Positions 48,607 to 59,641 are shown, counted from the stretch's first letter. The stretch: 64,000 bases of DNA from Candidatus Trichorickettsia mobilis (GCF_963422225.1 NZ_OY728607.1:1351001-1415000), one strand, 5' to 3'. Program-made: numbers and translations. Notes: generated from the sequence alone by a model not told the origin.

Positions 48607-49802
48607 CGAGCAGCCTCCTGGAATGTCAGCAGCCTGTTTCGATAATGCTCGTATTGTTTATGGCGAGCCGAAATCTCGGCTGGTAATCCTACTGATATGT
48701 CACTCACCAACGTATCGAACTTATCAAGGATGGATACAATACGCTCTTGCTCCTCCATCGGTGGAACAGGGATTAAAAATTTTTTCATGCTATCCCCACT
48801 GACCCGTTTTACCTTTGTGCCAGAAATATGACGTTTTTTCTGTTTCTGGAACTGCTCTGTTTGAAAGAAATATGCAGCGTATTTAGGATGAAGAGAATGC
48901 CGATAGATATAGGCATCGCCACTGATGGCAATTTCGTCCTTGCCCAGCCATGCTAATGCTTTGCAGACATCTTCATCATTTTCACTTGTCGTTGCAATGA
49001 TAAGGTCTCCTGTATGCGCTTTACGCATTTTTTTGGCCAAAGATTCTGACACAAAAGATTTGGTCTTATCCGCAAAAGTTCCGTAGTAGGTATAGATTTG
49101 CCCATAGTGAATGCAGCCAACACCAATGTCGGTAAAATCTTTCTTCTGTAATCCATTTCCGCGCACGAATGTTCCTATTTCACTCATCGTCTTCCAGCTT
49201 GCCACCTCCGTATCATCGTTAAAGCTCAATAGCTTATTACGATAATAGCTATATTGCTTGCGACGGGCTTCCAGCTCTGTGAAAACATCTAGCACTTTCA
49301 CAATCTCTTGCTGGATAGAAAGTGGGGGGATGGGGATTTTGATTTCTTTCAATACAGACCAATGTCTATTATATCCACGACTAGAAATCTTAAGGTTGGA
49401 TATAGAGTAGTAAAGATATTTTGGTAACAATTCTTTAACGGCACAAAGAATTTTTATTCCATCAGCACCTTGTGCGAATGAGAAATTAATAAATTTAGTT
49501 ATGCAGGTGTGTTCGCCAAATACTACATACTCTCCATCAGGAACTAATAGAACATCATCATTAGTATATCCTGCAATAAATTCCTGTGATTGGTCGATAA
49601 TTGCATACAATCCATTCTGTGTATAATCCTCACGCTTAATTTTCTTTGGCGCATTTATAACGTTTGTTATTTCATATACTTTCTTAAACTCAACCCCTTC
49701 TGGACACAACTTTGCAATCATGTCATCAATTCTACTCATGCATGCATGCCTCCCTTTTTCATGGTCGCTTTCATTGCGTTGCTGAGTGGGGTGGTTATTC
49801 AT
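48603..49802 (-). CDS. hsdS: Type I restriction specificity subunit S
   Basis: A 399-residue (or 378 from the internal start) DNA-recognition subunit with two target recognition domains, each followed by a conserved helix: IPPLSIQQEIVKVLDVFTEL near the middle and VPPMEEQERIVSILDKFDTL near the end. The ATG at 49802 overlaps the fic stop (TAATG). A second ATG at 49739 with a strong gggagg begins MSRIDDMIAKLCPEGVEF, a typical HsdS N-terminus. The frame is intact, so specificity and methylation may persist although hsdR is broken. Confidence 0.92.
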   Translation of the reverse strand: MNNHPTQQRNESDHEKGRHACMSRIDDMIAKLCPEGVEFKKVYEITNVINAPKKIKREDYTQNGLYAIIDQSQEFIAGYTNDDVLLVPDGEYVVFGEHTCITKFINFSFAQGADGIKILCAVKELLPKYLYYSISNLKISSRGYNRHWSVLKEIKIPIPPLSIQQEIVKVLDVFTELEARRKQYSYYRNKLLSFNDDTEVASWKTMSEIGTFVRGNGLQKKDFTDIGVGCIHYGQIYTYYGTFADKTKSFVSESLAKKMRKAHTGDLIIATTSENDEDVCKALAWLGKDEIAISGDAYIYRHSLHPKYAAYFFQTEQFQKQKKRHISGTKVKRVSGDSMKKFLIPVPPMEEQERIVSILDKFDTLVSDISVGLPAEISARHKQYEHYRNRLLTFQEAAR

Positions 49803-50407
49803 TACAAATCCTCGGTATTAAATTCGCTATAACCCTCATAATAATAGCTAACATCAATGCCCTTCATGAAGGTTTTGCGGTCATGTATCTTATCGGTTAG
49901 GGCACCCCCCAGAAGTTGCTTGATTTCGATGTCCTTCACCACGCTGCGTTCCATGGCGGATAGGTACGCTTCCTTATCCACCAGATTCCAATCAATCACT
50001 TTTTGGATATTCGCTTTCAGTATGACATCGAGCCAGATGCGTGTTGCACGTCCGTTGCCTTCCCTGAAGGGGTGAGCGATGTTCATCTCAACATATTTTT
50101 CAATAATCTCATCAAAGTTGCCTTGCGCCATTACGTCGATATATTCCAATGATTGCTTCAAATACATCAGCGGCACAAAACGGAAATTGCCCTTAGCTAT
50201 ATTCACCTCACGGATTTTACCCGCAAAATCATAAATATCTTCAAACAAAATTCTATGAATATGTGCCAAACCTGCAAATGTTCCAACCTCAATTTTGTTG
50301 ATTTCCTCCGTATCAAAAAGCTGCTTGGCTTTTTGCTTGCTGATTTTTTCCTCGGATCGAGAAAGCTCAATCTGGTTTGTTATGTTTAATTTATTTTCTA
50401 ATACCAT
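49802..50407 (-). CDS. Fic-domain protein (putative AMP transferase)
   Basis: A 201-residue Fic/DOC protein with the active-site motif HPFREGNGR (H112 to R120) and the upstream IYDFAGKIREVNI segment. Fic enzymes usually transfer AMP to target proteins and can act as toxins. It is wedged between hsdM and hsdS with nearly no spacing (1 bp and an overlap), an arrangement found in many type I systems; its role there is not settled. No separate antitoxin gene is seen, and I do not clearly find an inhibitory helix. Confidence 0.93.
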   Translation of the reverse strand: MVLENKLNITNQIELSRSEEKISKQKAKQLFDTEEINKIEVGTFAGLAHIHRILFEDIYDFAGKIREVNIAKGNFRFVPLMYLKQSLEYIDVMAQGNFDEIIEKYVEMNIAHPFREGNGRATRIWLDVILKANIQKVIDWNLVDKEAYLSAMERSVVKDIEIKQLLGGALTDKIHDRKTFMKGIDVSYYYEGYSEFNTEDL

Positions 50408-50408
50408 G

Positions 50409-51977
50409 TTATAACCCCTCTAAATCTGCTACAATCGCATCAATCTGCTTGCGTAATTCGGCTTGGTGTTTGACAATCTGTGCGATGTGGGCATTCAGCT
50501 CCGTTATATCCACAATCTCGCGCGTGTCCTTTAGCACCACATATGTGCCGGTACTGATATTGTAGTCGTTCTTTGCAACCTCGGCATGATCTACAAGGCG
50601 CGAGAAATATTCTTGGGTTTCCCTACCCACGTAGCAGTCCAGAATTCTTTTTGCATTTGCACTCGTCAGCTTGTTTTTGGCTGATCCACGCACAAATTCA
50701 GCACTTGCATCAACAAACAACGTCTTGTTATCAGTCTTATTCTTCTTCTTCAACACCAGAATGCAGGTGGCGATTGTCGTTCCAAAAAATAGGTCAGGTG
50801 GTAGCTGGATAACTGCATCAACGAAGTTGTTATCGATTAGATATTGCCTAATTTTTTGTTCCGCTCCGCCGCGATACATCACACCAGGGAAACAAACAAT
50901 GGCTGCCGTGCCATTTGTGGCAAGCCATGAAAGTGCGTGCATGACAAAAGCCAAATCCGCCTTGGACTTTGGGGCAAGTATGCCAGCAGGTGTAAAACGC
51001 TCGTCATTAATCAGAATCGGATTTGCATCGCCATCCCATTTGATGGAATAAGGTGGATTGGAAACGATGGCTTCAAATGGCTCATCGTCCCAATGCTTGG
51101 CTTCAGTCAGTGTGTTACCATGCGCAATATCAAACTGCTCATAGTTGATATCGTGCAGGAACATATTAATGCGGCAAAGGTTATAAGTCGTGATGTTGAT
51201 TTCTTGCCCGTAAAAACCGTTGCGAACATTTTCTTTGCCCAGAACCTTGGCAAATTTGAGAAGGAGTGAACCAGAGCCACATGCGGGATCATAGACCTTG
51301 TTGACTTCTGTTTTTCCTACGACCGTGATTCGTGCAAGCAACTCGGAAACCTCTTGGGGTGTAAAGAATTCACCGCCTGATTTACCTGCATTGGCGGCAT
51401 ACATGGTCATGAGGTATTCATAGGCATCCCCGAAGAGATCAATAGAGTTATCGCCATAGTTGCCGAGGTTCAAATTGCCGATGGCATTTATCAATTTGAC
51501 CAGTATCTCATTACGTTTGCTAACCGTTGAACCTAGTTTATTGCTGTTAACATCGATGTCATCAAACAGCCCGCGCATATCGTTCTCACTGTCCGTACCT
51601 TTGGCCGATGCCTCAATGTTCTTAAAGACCTTTTCAAGCGTTTCGTTCAGGTTGGTGTCAAAGGCAGCTTGCTTGCGGATGTTATCAAACAACTCGCTTG
51701 GATGAATAAAGAAGCCCTTTTCTTCAAGAATGAGCTCACGGCCATGCTCGGCTTCGTCATCTTTAAGTTTGGCATAGCTGAAATTTTTTTCTCCAGCTTC
51801 GAGCTGCTTTTCATTAATATAGGAGGTAAGATTTTCGGAGATAAAGCGATAGAACAGCATTCCAAGAACATACTGCTTGAAGTCCCAACCATCCACACTA
51901 CCACGCAAATCGTTTGCAATTCTCCAAATTGTAGAATGTAGTGCTGCACGTTCCTGTTCTTTCTTTATATCAGTCAT
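50409..51977 (-). CDS. hsdM: Type I modification methyltransferase subunit M
   Basis: A 522-residue N6-adenine methyltransferase. The N-terminal HsdM domain contains WDFKQYVLGMLFYRFISE. The SAM-binding motif is DPACGSGSLLLKF (about residue 228) and the catalytic motif NPPYSIKW (about residue 305). It is full length and uninterrupted. The hsdM-fic-hsdS-hsdR block is visibly richer in G and C than its surroundings. Before the inversion it was on the plus strand. Confidence 0.96.
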   Translation of the reverse strand: MTDIKKEQERAALHSTIWRIANDLRGSVDGWDFKQYVLGMLFYRFISENLTSYINEKQLEAGEKNFSYAKLKDDEAEHGRELILEEKGFFIHPSELFDNIRKQAAFDTNLNETLEKVFKNIEASAKGTDSENDMRGLFDDIDVNSNKLGSTVSKRNEILVKLINAIGNLNLGNYGDNSIDLFGDAYEYLMTMYAANAGKSGGEFFTPQEVSELLARITVVGKTEVNKVYDPACGSGSLLLKFAKVLGKENVRNGFYGQEINITTYNLCRINMFLHDINYEQFDIAHGNTLTEAKHWDDEPFEAIVSNPPYSIKWDGDANPILINDERFTPAGILAPKSKADLAFVMHALSWLATNGTAAIVCFPGVMYRGGAEQKIRQYLIDNNFVDAVIQLPPDLFFGTTIATCILVLKKKNKTDNKTLFVDASAEFVRGSAKNKLTSANAKRILDCYVGRETQEYFSRLVDHAEVAKNDYNISTGTYVVLKDTREIVDITELNAHIAQIVKHQAELRKQIDAIVADLEGL

Positions 51978-52065
51978 TTTCTTCTTAAGATGATAAATTA
52001 TCTATTGAATTACTATAATACTTTGTTTAACCTAAAGTAGAATAATATAAATAAACATAAGTAAA

Positions 52066-54846
52066 ATGTTATACAACATAGATATAATAATTATCGTATC
52101 TTTTTTAGCAATTAATTTATTAGTCGGTTTATATTCAGGTAAAAGTATCAAGACAATAAAGCAATATGCTGTAGGTAATAGAAATTTTAGTACGGCAACT
52201 ATTGCTGCAACTATTATTGCTACATGGATTGGTGGCGGTTTTTTCTACAGCGCAATATCAGAGACCTATAAAGAAGGATTATGGCATCTAATAGCACGAT
52301 TTGGTGATGTACTAACCTTATTAATAGTTGGTTATGTCATAGCTCCTAGAGTAAGTGGATTCTTGGGTAAAATTTCTGTTGCAGAAATTATGGGAGACTT
52401 GTACGGCAAGAATATTAGGTTTATCACAGCCGTTGCTTCAATTTTATTATCAATAGGCTATGTTGCCGTACAAATTAAAGTTTTGGTAGATTTATTTTAT
52501 CATTTTTTTGGCTTTTCCAGTATTTACGCAGTACTAGCTGCAAGTATAGTAATTACTACTTACTCTACAGTAGGAGGGATTAGAGCTATTACCTTTACCG
52601 ATGTAATTCAATTTTTAACTTTTGGTGTATTTGTCCCACTCTTTGCCATATTTGTTTGGAGCTTATTTGATAATCCACCAGGGACAATCATGAACGCTAC
52701 TAAAAGTAATCCTTTATTTTGTGCAACTACAGTATTCAATTTTTATAACCCAAAACTCTATTCTTTTTTTATCTTATTCCTATACTACACTATACCTGGT
52801 TTAGATCCAGCTACTGTCCAAAGAATCTTGATGGCAAAGAACATTGCTCAGGTTCGTAAATCTTTTTCATTAGCAGCATTATTTTGTCTATTTATCGGAG
52901 CAACAGGGTGCTTTATCGGTATAACCATACTTGCGCATAATCCAAATCTAAATTCCGATACTCTGGTAACATATGTGATAGATAACTATTCTTATCCAGG
53001 GTTAAAGGGGCTAACTTTAATTGGCATTATGGCAATGATCATGTCCAGTGCTGATTCTTACATCAATTCAGCAGCAGTGATCTTTGCTCATGATTTAATA
53101 AAACCATCAAAAAACACTCTACACTTATCTCGTATTTTCTCAATATTTGTTGGAATATCGGCAACTATTTTAGCATTATCTGCAAATAACCTATATGACT
53201 TATTGTTGCTGGCTGGAAATTTTTATACCCCTGTAATTACTATGCCATTGTTATTAGCTATCTTTGGCTTTCGTAGTACTCCAAAAGTAGCTTTAACTGC
53301 TATTATTGTAGGAATTTCAACAGTAATAATCTGGAGGATATTCATCCAACAAACAACAGGAATTGATAGTATTATTCCGGGAACTATTGCTAATTTAGCT
53401 ACTATGTTGTTGATGCATTATTTATTAAATGAATCTGGTGGATGGGTAAATGCTAAAGATAATGATAATTTAAAAGAAATTGCACCAAAACGTCAGCAAG
53501 GAATTAAATATTTTTTTACTAATTTACCTACAAAAATTACTAATTTCAGTTTGATAAAATATAGTAAATTAAATCCTCTAAAAATAGAGATGGTTTATGT
53601 TTATGCTGTTTTTAGCGTAATCTCAGCAACAATAATTACTCTCTCCATTGATAGAACAGTATATTATCACTATTTCCGCTTAATCAATATTTTGTTAGGT
53701 GCTGTATTATTTATAGCTACTAGTCTTATTTGCTTAAAATTATGGTCAAGTAATTTTAAAAGAAAATATTTAGGAATTATATGGTTAATATCTATATTTA
53801 TTGTTTCGTCATTTATAAGTAGTTTTCTAGTTTTAATAAGTAACTTTAATCATATATCATTGGTTGTTCTAATTTTGAACTTAACTATTATTGGTATGTT
53901 ACTTAGATGGCAATCTACATTAATAATCATCGCTTCAGGCATAATTTTATCTATTATTCTTTACCAACAATATATAGGAATACTGCATCTTTCTACAGAA
54001 CTAGAGGACTTAAGATTAAAGATGGTCTATATACTATTTATGATTAGCAGTATATTAATTGCTTTCTTTAAACCTAAACAAGCGCAACAAGAACTTACAG
54101 AAGAAAAAGTAGAGCATTTAGGTATTCATATACACGACAGAGAAAAAGAGCTGGAGAAATCACAGGGGCTAAAATATGAATTTCTCCGTAACTTAGAACA
54201 TGAAGCACGTACACCTATTGTTGGTATTACAAGTATGGGGCAAGTTTTGTGGGATAATTATGATAAATTTACTGAAGAGCAAAGACGTGAAGCTACTCAT
54301 GAAATAGCAAAAAGTTCTCAGAGGTTAGAAACTCTTATTAACAATATGATTGACGTATCTAAACTTTCGAGTCTCAACTATGTATTAAATAAAAAGCAGG
54401 TGGATTTAAGTGATTTAATATATAAACGCCTAGATTATTGCAAAAAACTATATTTGGAAGATAAGGACTTAGAATTTTTCTGTGATATAGAAGATGATGT
54501 ATTGGTAAGTTGTGATGAACATTACATTACTTCAACTCTAGACAATTTAATTGTTAATGCGATTTCTTATAGTAAAAATGGTAGAATCACAATCAAATTT
54601 AATAAGAATAATGATTTTGTTACTTTTAAAATTACCGATGAAGGAATAGCTATACCGCAAAAAGAACTATATTCTATTTTCGAAGCTTTTAAAGTTAGTT
54701 CTAGGACTAAAACACCCGCTGGGGGTAGGGGCATAGGTCTCGCTCTTTGCAAGGGGGCTGTAGAGGCTCATAAAGGGCAAATATGGTGTAAAAGCAATGG
54801 TAAGAAAGGATCTACCTTTGCTTTTACTCTGCCGATAAACAGCTAA
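52066..54846 (+). CDS. Sodium:solute symporter fused to sensor histidine kinase (intact)
   Basis: A 926-residue CbrA-like hybrid. Residues about 1-450 are an SSF transporter (QYAVGNRNFSTATIAATIIA, WIGGGFFYSA, GGIRAITFTDVIQF, RILMAKNIAQVRKSFS). Further membrane segments and a coil follow. The kinase core has its phospho-acceptor H712 in RNLEHEARTPI, the N-box DNLIVNAISY, and the G-boxes TDEGIAIP and GGRGIGLALCKG. There is no receiver domain and no response regulator next to it. It is the paralogue of the IS-split gene at 25630-29957 and could have replaced it. It lies inside the inverted segment. Confidence 0.93.
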   Translation: MLYNIDIIIIVSFLAINLLVGLYSGKSIKTIKQYAVGNRNFSTATIAATIIATWIGGGFFYSAISETYKEGLWHLIARFGDVLTLLIVGYVIAPRVSGFLGKISVAEIMGDLYGKNIRFITAVASILLSIGYVAVQIKVLVDLFYHFFGFSSIYAVLAASIVITTYSTVGGIRAITFTDVIQFLTFGVFVPLFAIFVWSLFDNPPGTIMNATKSNPLFCATTVFNFYNPKLYSFFILFLYYTIPGLDPATVQRILMAKNIAQVRKSFSLAALFCLFIGATGCFIGITILAHNPNLNSDTLVTYVIDNYSYPGLKGLTLIGIMAMIMSSADSYINSAAVIFAHDLIKPSKNTLHLSRIFSIFVGISATILALSANNLYDLLLLAGNFYTPVITMPLLLAIFGFRSTPKVALTAIIVGISTVIIWRIFIQQTTGIDSIIPGTIANLATMLLMHYLLNESGGWVNAKDNDNLKEIAPKRQQGIKYFFTNLPTKITNFSLIKYSKLNPLKIEMVYVYAVFSVISATIITLSIDRTVYYHYFRLINILLGAVLFIATSLICLKLWSSNFKRKYLGIIWLISIFIVSSFISSFLVLISNFNHISLVVLILNLTIIGMLLRWQSTLIIIASGIILSIILYQQYIGILHLSTELEDLRLKMVYILFMISSILIAFFKPKQAQQELTEEKVEHLGIHIHDREKELEKSQGLKYEFLRNLEHEARTPIVGITSMGQVLWDNYDKFTEEQRREATHEIAKSSQRLETLINNMIDVSKLSSLNYVLNKKQVDLSDLIYKRLDYCKKLYLEDKDLEFFCDIEDDVLVSCDEHYITSTLDNLIVNAISYSKNGRITIKFNKNNDFVTFKITDEGIAIPQKELYSIFEAFKVSSRTKTPAGGRGIGLALCKGAVEAHKGQIWCKSNGKKGSTFAFTLPINS

Positions 54847-54848
54847 TT

Positions 54849-55679
54849 TTACAAAACGGATTTTTCAAGATTTTTTACCTCTCTTACTTCTTGTAACTTA
54901 ATAAGCATAGCAAGAGTCTTTTCAAATTTTCTGTCTAAATGACTCTCGTATCTAGAGTATTTATCAAGTTCTTTATCTGTTAAAAAAGACTTGCCTAAAA
55001 TTTGCTGTTTAATTTTAGATCTATTTTCAAGCTCATAGATACGTTTTTCATAATACTTTTTAGCGTCTTTTGTCCAAGATAATAATCCTTCTGCCGTAGA
55101 TGAAGAAATATCGTTCTCCTCATCATTAAGCCAATCATTTTTCCAGTTGGTCTGATCTTCTTCGTGTAGAGCGGATAATCCATTTTCATAAGAGTTTGTT
55201 TCTTTTAAAATCCGTATTGCTACTAGGCAATGTTCAAAACATTCCTTAGCTATTCTTAATTCATCTTCAGTTTCATTTTCACTAGATAATATCGCTTCTT
55301 TTATATTAAAGTTTTCTATTTCATACGATCTTGCCAGCAAAGCATCTTTTGCAGAATCATTACTACCAAAACTATCTCTTCCTACATTTCTACTTAACGA
55401 TGATTGTAAACTACTCATCTCAGCATACTTAAGACGCATTTTACGCCATATAATTCCTGCCAATTCTTCAACTAAATGCTCTTCAGTTGTACTATTAGGA
55501 TTATATTCTCTAACCAAAGAACTAAGAAGAGAATCATAATCCTCTCTATTTTCCCAGTGCATTACAGTGTATTTTGAAAGTATACCGTGTTTTAAGGCAT
55601 TGTATTTTGAAGCATCATAACCAAACACTGTTAACACAGCATTGTTGTCTTCAACAAAATTTATATTTTTTGCTAACAT
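54849..55679 (-). CDS. Hypothetical island protein
   Basis: A 276-residue charged, mostly helical protein, not confidently recognised. The N-terminal SKYNALKHGILSKYTVMHW and the following YDSLLSSLVREYNPNSTTEEHLVEELAGIIWRK resemble small proteins found beside primase/DUF3987 genes in alphaproteobacterial islands. It is convergent with the symporter-kinase, only 2 bp apart. In the original orientation it followed DUF3987 on the same strand. Confidence 0.55.
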   Translation of the reverse strand: MLAKNINFVEDNNAVLTVFGYDASKYNALKHGILSKYTVMHWENREDYDSLLSSLVREYNPNSTTEEHLVEELAGIIWRKMRLKYAEMSSLQSSLSRNVGRDSFGSNDSAKDALLARSYEIENFNIKEAILSSENETEDELRIAKECFEHCLVAIRILKETNSYENGLSALHEEDQTNWKNDWLNDEENDISSSTAEGLLSWTKDAKKYYEKRIYELENRSKIKQQILGKSFLTDKELDKYSRYESHLDRKFEKTLAMLIKLQEVREVKNLEKSVL

Positions 55680-55814
55680 ATAACTAATTATTATTTTTTT
55701 AATTTAGCTAGGATTTTACAATAAAAGCCTTTAATTCGTCTATCCTTATTTGTTTATTACAAAATAATTTCAGTATTTCTTTTGAATACTTATTCTACCT
55801 TTAACCAATCAATC

Positions 55815-56078
55815 TTAGGTGCTTTTTGTTAATTCATTCTTTTTTAATAGGATATCTCGTAAAGTTAAAAATTCAGCTTCATTACGAGATAACTTCCCTT
55901 CAAATTCTATGATAGCAGCACGCTCTTCTACTAGAATTTTATCATCATAATTTAACTCATCGCAATATTTTTCAAAATTTAGCACTTCTCCACCTAAAGT
56001 GTCTAAAGTACCTAAAGTTTGTAATATCAAATATTTATTTTCAAATTGCTTAAAGTTAAATTTAGGAAATATATTCAT
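55815..56078 (-). CDS. Small hypothetical protein after DUF3987
   Basis: An 87-residue acidic protein immediately downstream of the DUF3987 gene (7 bp), therefore probably in its operon. A 9-bp direct repeat in the DNA (55991-56017) encodes its LGTLDTLGG stretch. No family recognised. Confidence 0.5.
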   Translation of the reverse strand: MNIFPKFNFKQFENKYLILQTLGTLDTLGGEVLNFEKYCDELNYDDKILVEERAAIIEFEGKLSRNEAEFLTLRDILLKKNELTKST

Positions 56079-57368
56079 AAAATTATTAATTCTTTATGAT
56101 TTTAAACGCATTTTTTCTCATTTTTCCCTTTATTAATGTTGGTTCGTCTTGCTTTTTAAGCCAGCCATGATCTATTAATATAGTAACAATTTTTGATGCC
56201 GTTGCTTTTGTAGAAATTGCATTTAAGCCTCTTTGATATATATCCGGTAGCGATATATAATCCTCATCCCATTTATTATGCAGCCAATCAAGAAGCTTTT
56301 CAGCAAGTATTATATCTGGATCAATTACCCCATTGTTAAATAACCTTAGTGCTTCTTCTCCGTAGTATGACGCAATTTCAATTCCCATTTTTATGTATTG
56401 ATAATCTAATTGTTTAACCTCTATATTGTCTATTGCAGCAAATGTAGCAGCTATTCTATACGCATGCTCTGGTAGCTTATTTGCAAAACCTTTAATAGAC
56501 TCAAGAGACTTACTGGGAGCAAGCTCTTTTTCTATATGATCGGAAAACTCATTATAGGCATTTAATGCCTGACCTTCCATATTGATTATTCTTGGATTTA
56601 ATTCGTTAGTACAACCATCTTTAATTGGCAAAGGTAATCTAAATATTTTATCAATTATTTGATTAAATGTAGTTAAGGCTTCAACGCTCTCAGATTTTAC
56701 CTCGTGTTGAAATCTAGTACCTATTGTGGTTAGTGGATAACTAATTAGTAGCCTAGAACACAAACCTTGGTCTTTTAATGCTATATCGGATAAAAAATTT
56801 GTACCGATATTTGGTTGCACCATTAAGTGCATACTTAATCTTTTACCTGCTAATATAATAGTGCCGTCACCGCCTCTTACTCTTTTTATCGGTTCACCAT
56901 CCCACATCTCGGATAACGCAGCGGCGGTACGAATTTTATTATCCGCACTCATACCGTAACCACCAACAAACTGTCCGCCTTCCGAGGAAAAAATACCGAG
57001 ACTCGGTCTGCTTGTTATCATTAATTTACATAACCCTTCAAACGTAGGATCAGGACATACAATTAATGGAACAAGCGGTGATACTGGTTTTGCTCCAAGT
57101 GCATCTAATTTGCTTTTTATTATATCTCTAGAACCGTTTGTACTTTTTTGCTCCCTAAGAATTAGCTCATATTCTCTTTTCCATGTCGTACAATCGTTTT
57201 CCCAGGCTTGTAGATCTACGCTGTTTTCTTTCCTAAGTTCCTCTTCATAATCTCTAACTGTCTTCAACATGACATTATCGCAACTAGTTTTTCTTTCGCC
57301 GCTTTCCGCAATAGTTAGAAAAAAGCATGAAATAGGCTTTATCTCTCCAAAAGGCATCATTATATTCA

Positions 57369-58501
57369 TACCGATTGCAATAATTAACACGGTGTATTTA
57401 TCCAGTCTCTATACATAATTGATTTTACTAAATCTACATTCTGAGCAAGTTGATTCCAAGCGTAACAAGCCATAGTGACAATATCTTCATATGCACCGTA
57501 ACATTGGTTAGACAAGAAATGATTTTTGATCCACTCCCAAACTTGTTCCATTGCATTAAGTTCTGGTGCATAAGGCGGAAGCGGTATCAAAGTGATATTG
57601 CTTGGAACAGTTAGTTTTTTGGCTGTGTGCCAACCTGCATTATCCATTAGTAAAGCTATATGTCGGTTGCTTTGAGTAGTGAGAGAAAGGTCTTCTAAGA
57701 ATTTATTCATTGCCCGTGTGTTGGCATATGGTAAAATTAATGCAAAAGATTCTCCCGTATCATGGCAAGCAGCTCCGTAAATGTATGTTGAAATGAATTG
57801 CTGTTGCCGAACTTTACGGGGTCTAGTGCCGCGTTTAGCCCATATACGAGTTAAGCTACCTTGTTGCCCAACTCGAGTTTCATCCTGAGACCATATATCA
57901 ACGTTACATCTATCGATATTTTTTGGTAATAATTCTGTTAACATGTCTGGGAAGTTTTTTTATATGTATTTTGAGTCTCTTGATTTGACTTTGGATGCAT
58001 TGAACGAGAAGTAATCCAGCTAAAACCAAGGCGATGCATAGTATTGTAGACTGTTTTTAAAGCGCATTTAGCGCCATATTCCTCAAGCAACATGTTATGT
58101 AGCTCCTTTGCGGTTATATACCCGCCAGTTTCACTTTCACTGAGCATATTGATTTTATCAAAAAGAGCAGATTCTTGTAGAGTGTTAATCTTCCTAGGAG
58201 CGCCGCTTCTTTGTGATTCAAATAAACCTTCAAAACCATGATTTCTAAATCTTCTGAGCCATGATTGCACGGTTTTCCAGTGCAACTTCACTATTGCAGA
58301 TATGGCTTTAAAAGATTTGCCTAATTGAAGGTGATACATCGCCAATAAACGTATGCGATTCCGACCATGCGGCTCATGTTTCATCATTTTTATAAAATCA
58401 TGATCATGAAAACCTAGCGGCAATATTAACTTAGCTATTTGAGTACCTTTTATCCGTTAAAAATCCATTTTAGGCCACCGCGTTAATTATTGCAATTGGT
58501 A
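57369..58501 (-). mobile_element. IS630-type element, 1133 bp (copy 2)
   Basis: Same ends, length and transposase proteins as 41022-42154. Flanks are TCA at 57366-57368 and TCA at 58502-58504, a 3-bp duplication. The two transposase ORFs lie at 57938-58423 and 57384-57944 and meet at the same A7 run. Confidence 0.92.
57384..58423 (-). CDS. IS630-type transposase, two overlapping ORFs (copy 2)
   Basis: Identical at protein level to copy 1 in both halves: 161 codons of helix-turn-helix region (57938-58423) and 186 codons of DDE region (57384-57944). Full conservation of the split frame in two copies indicates that the A7 shift is part of normal expression. Confidence 0.88.
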
Positions 58502-58735
58502 TCACATGACCTTGCACGCTAAGATTTACTACAGCAAGAACCGATTGCGCACATAGTGCAATAGGCGCTTGTATTTTGTCATGTAGAGCAAGGACAGTGT
58601 TTTTTAACATCGGAGGCAATGAATCTATAGGAAATTCAGTCGGCGGCTGCAACGGTTTTCTAAGAGGTTCTGGTAATTCCTTGTCAATTACAGTTGCATT
58701 TGCTATACTGTCTTTTACCTGTTGTACAGTCATTA

Positions 58736-59641
58736 GACCTCTTTCGAAACTGGACTAAATATGCTATAAAGTCGAATTTACTTAATTTAGAACTATATGA
58801 GATATAAAAATTTAAGCATTTTATCGGAAGAGCATTTTAGAAGATTAACTGGGGTAAGAAATAGTACATTCGAAAAGATGGTAGGGATTTTAAAGACAGA
58901 GAAACAAATAAATAGGAGGTACCAAGGTGGCAGAAGAGCTAGTCTTAGTATGGAAGACAGCCTATTAATGACACTTGAATATTTAAGGGAATACCGTACC
59001 TATTTTCATATAGCTAAGAATTATGGGGTTAGCGAAAGCAGTGCATTTAAAACAATTCGTTTTGTTGAAGACACTCTAATAAAACATCCGGATTTTGCTC
59101 TTCCAGGTAAGAAGGCTCTAGTTAAAAGCGGTATGGAGTATGAATTAGTTTTAATAGATGCTACAGAAAGCCCTATAGAGCGACCCCAAAAAAACAGAAA
59201 TACTATTACTCAGGTAAAAAGAAAAGACATACGTTAAAGACTCAAATAGTAGTAGATAAGAAAAGCAAACGAGTCATATGCACTTCTTTTTCCAATGGTA
59301 AGCGTCATGATTTTAAATTATTTAAAGAATCAAGAACCCATATACTGCCTGAGGTTAAAGTGATTACTGATACTGGTTATCAAGGCTTACAGAAGATTCA
59401 TACAAATTCTGAGCTACCAAAGAAAAAGAGTAAAAAGAATGCTTTAACCAAAGAAGATAAGAAAAATAATAGAAGTTTAGCAAGTGACAGAGTATTAAAT
59501 GAAAATGTTATAGGTATGTTAAAGCGTTTTAAAATAATTGCTGATAAATATCGAAATAGACGCAAAAGATTTGGTCTTAGGTTCAATTTAATTGCTGGTT
59601 TATATAATTGGGATCTTGGTAAATGAGTTTCGAAAGAGGTC
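58736..59641 (+). mobile_element. IS5-type element (IS1031-like), 906 bp
   Basis: Perfect 16-bp inverted ends (gacctctttcgaaact) flanked by TA at 58734-58735 and 59642-59643. It landed in the 2-bp spacer between the primase stop (TAA) and the DUF3987 start (ATG), so it broke no frame but separated two coupled genes. Its ends resemble those of short repeats at 32421, 34271 and 37570. Confidence 0.9.
58797..59626 (+). CDS. IS5-type transposase, frameshifted
   Basis: The first ORF (58797-59237) holds the N-terminal region (LTGVRNSTFEKMVGIL) and the first catalytic Asp (LVLIDATESPIERPQ). The second (ending 59626) holds ITDTGYQGL and the C-terminal NENVIGMLKRFKIIADKYRNRR. At the junction (about 59187) the coding strand reads c-cca-aaa-aaa-c, containing A-AAA-AAC in the zero frame, a classic -1 slippery site. 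Slipping gives the family-typical KYYYSGKKKRHTLK. Only one copy is in the window. Confidence 0.85.

Larger units (their letters stand above)
56086..58733 (-). pseudogene. DUF3987 (YfjI-like) replication-associated protein, split by IS
   Basis: The 5' part (58505-58733, MTVQQVKDS to QGHV) includes FPIDSLPPMLKNTVLALHDK and the 3' part (56086 to about 57365) begins NIMMPFGEIKPISCFFLTIAESGERK, a continuous DUF3987 signature when joined. The 1133-bp IS separates them. Removing it with one TGA duplicate restores Gly-His-Val-Asn-Ile-Met-Met-Pro in frame, about 500 residues in total. The family accompanies toprim primases in phage satellites and islands and probably acts in replication. As it stands the gene is broken. 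Confidence 0.85.
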
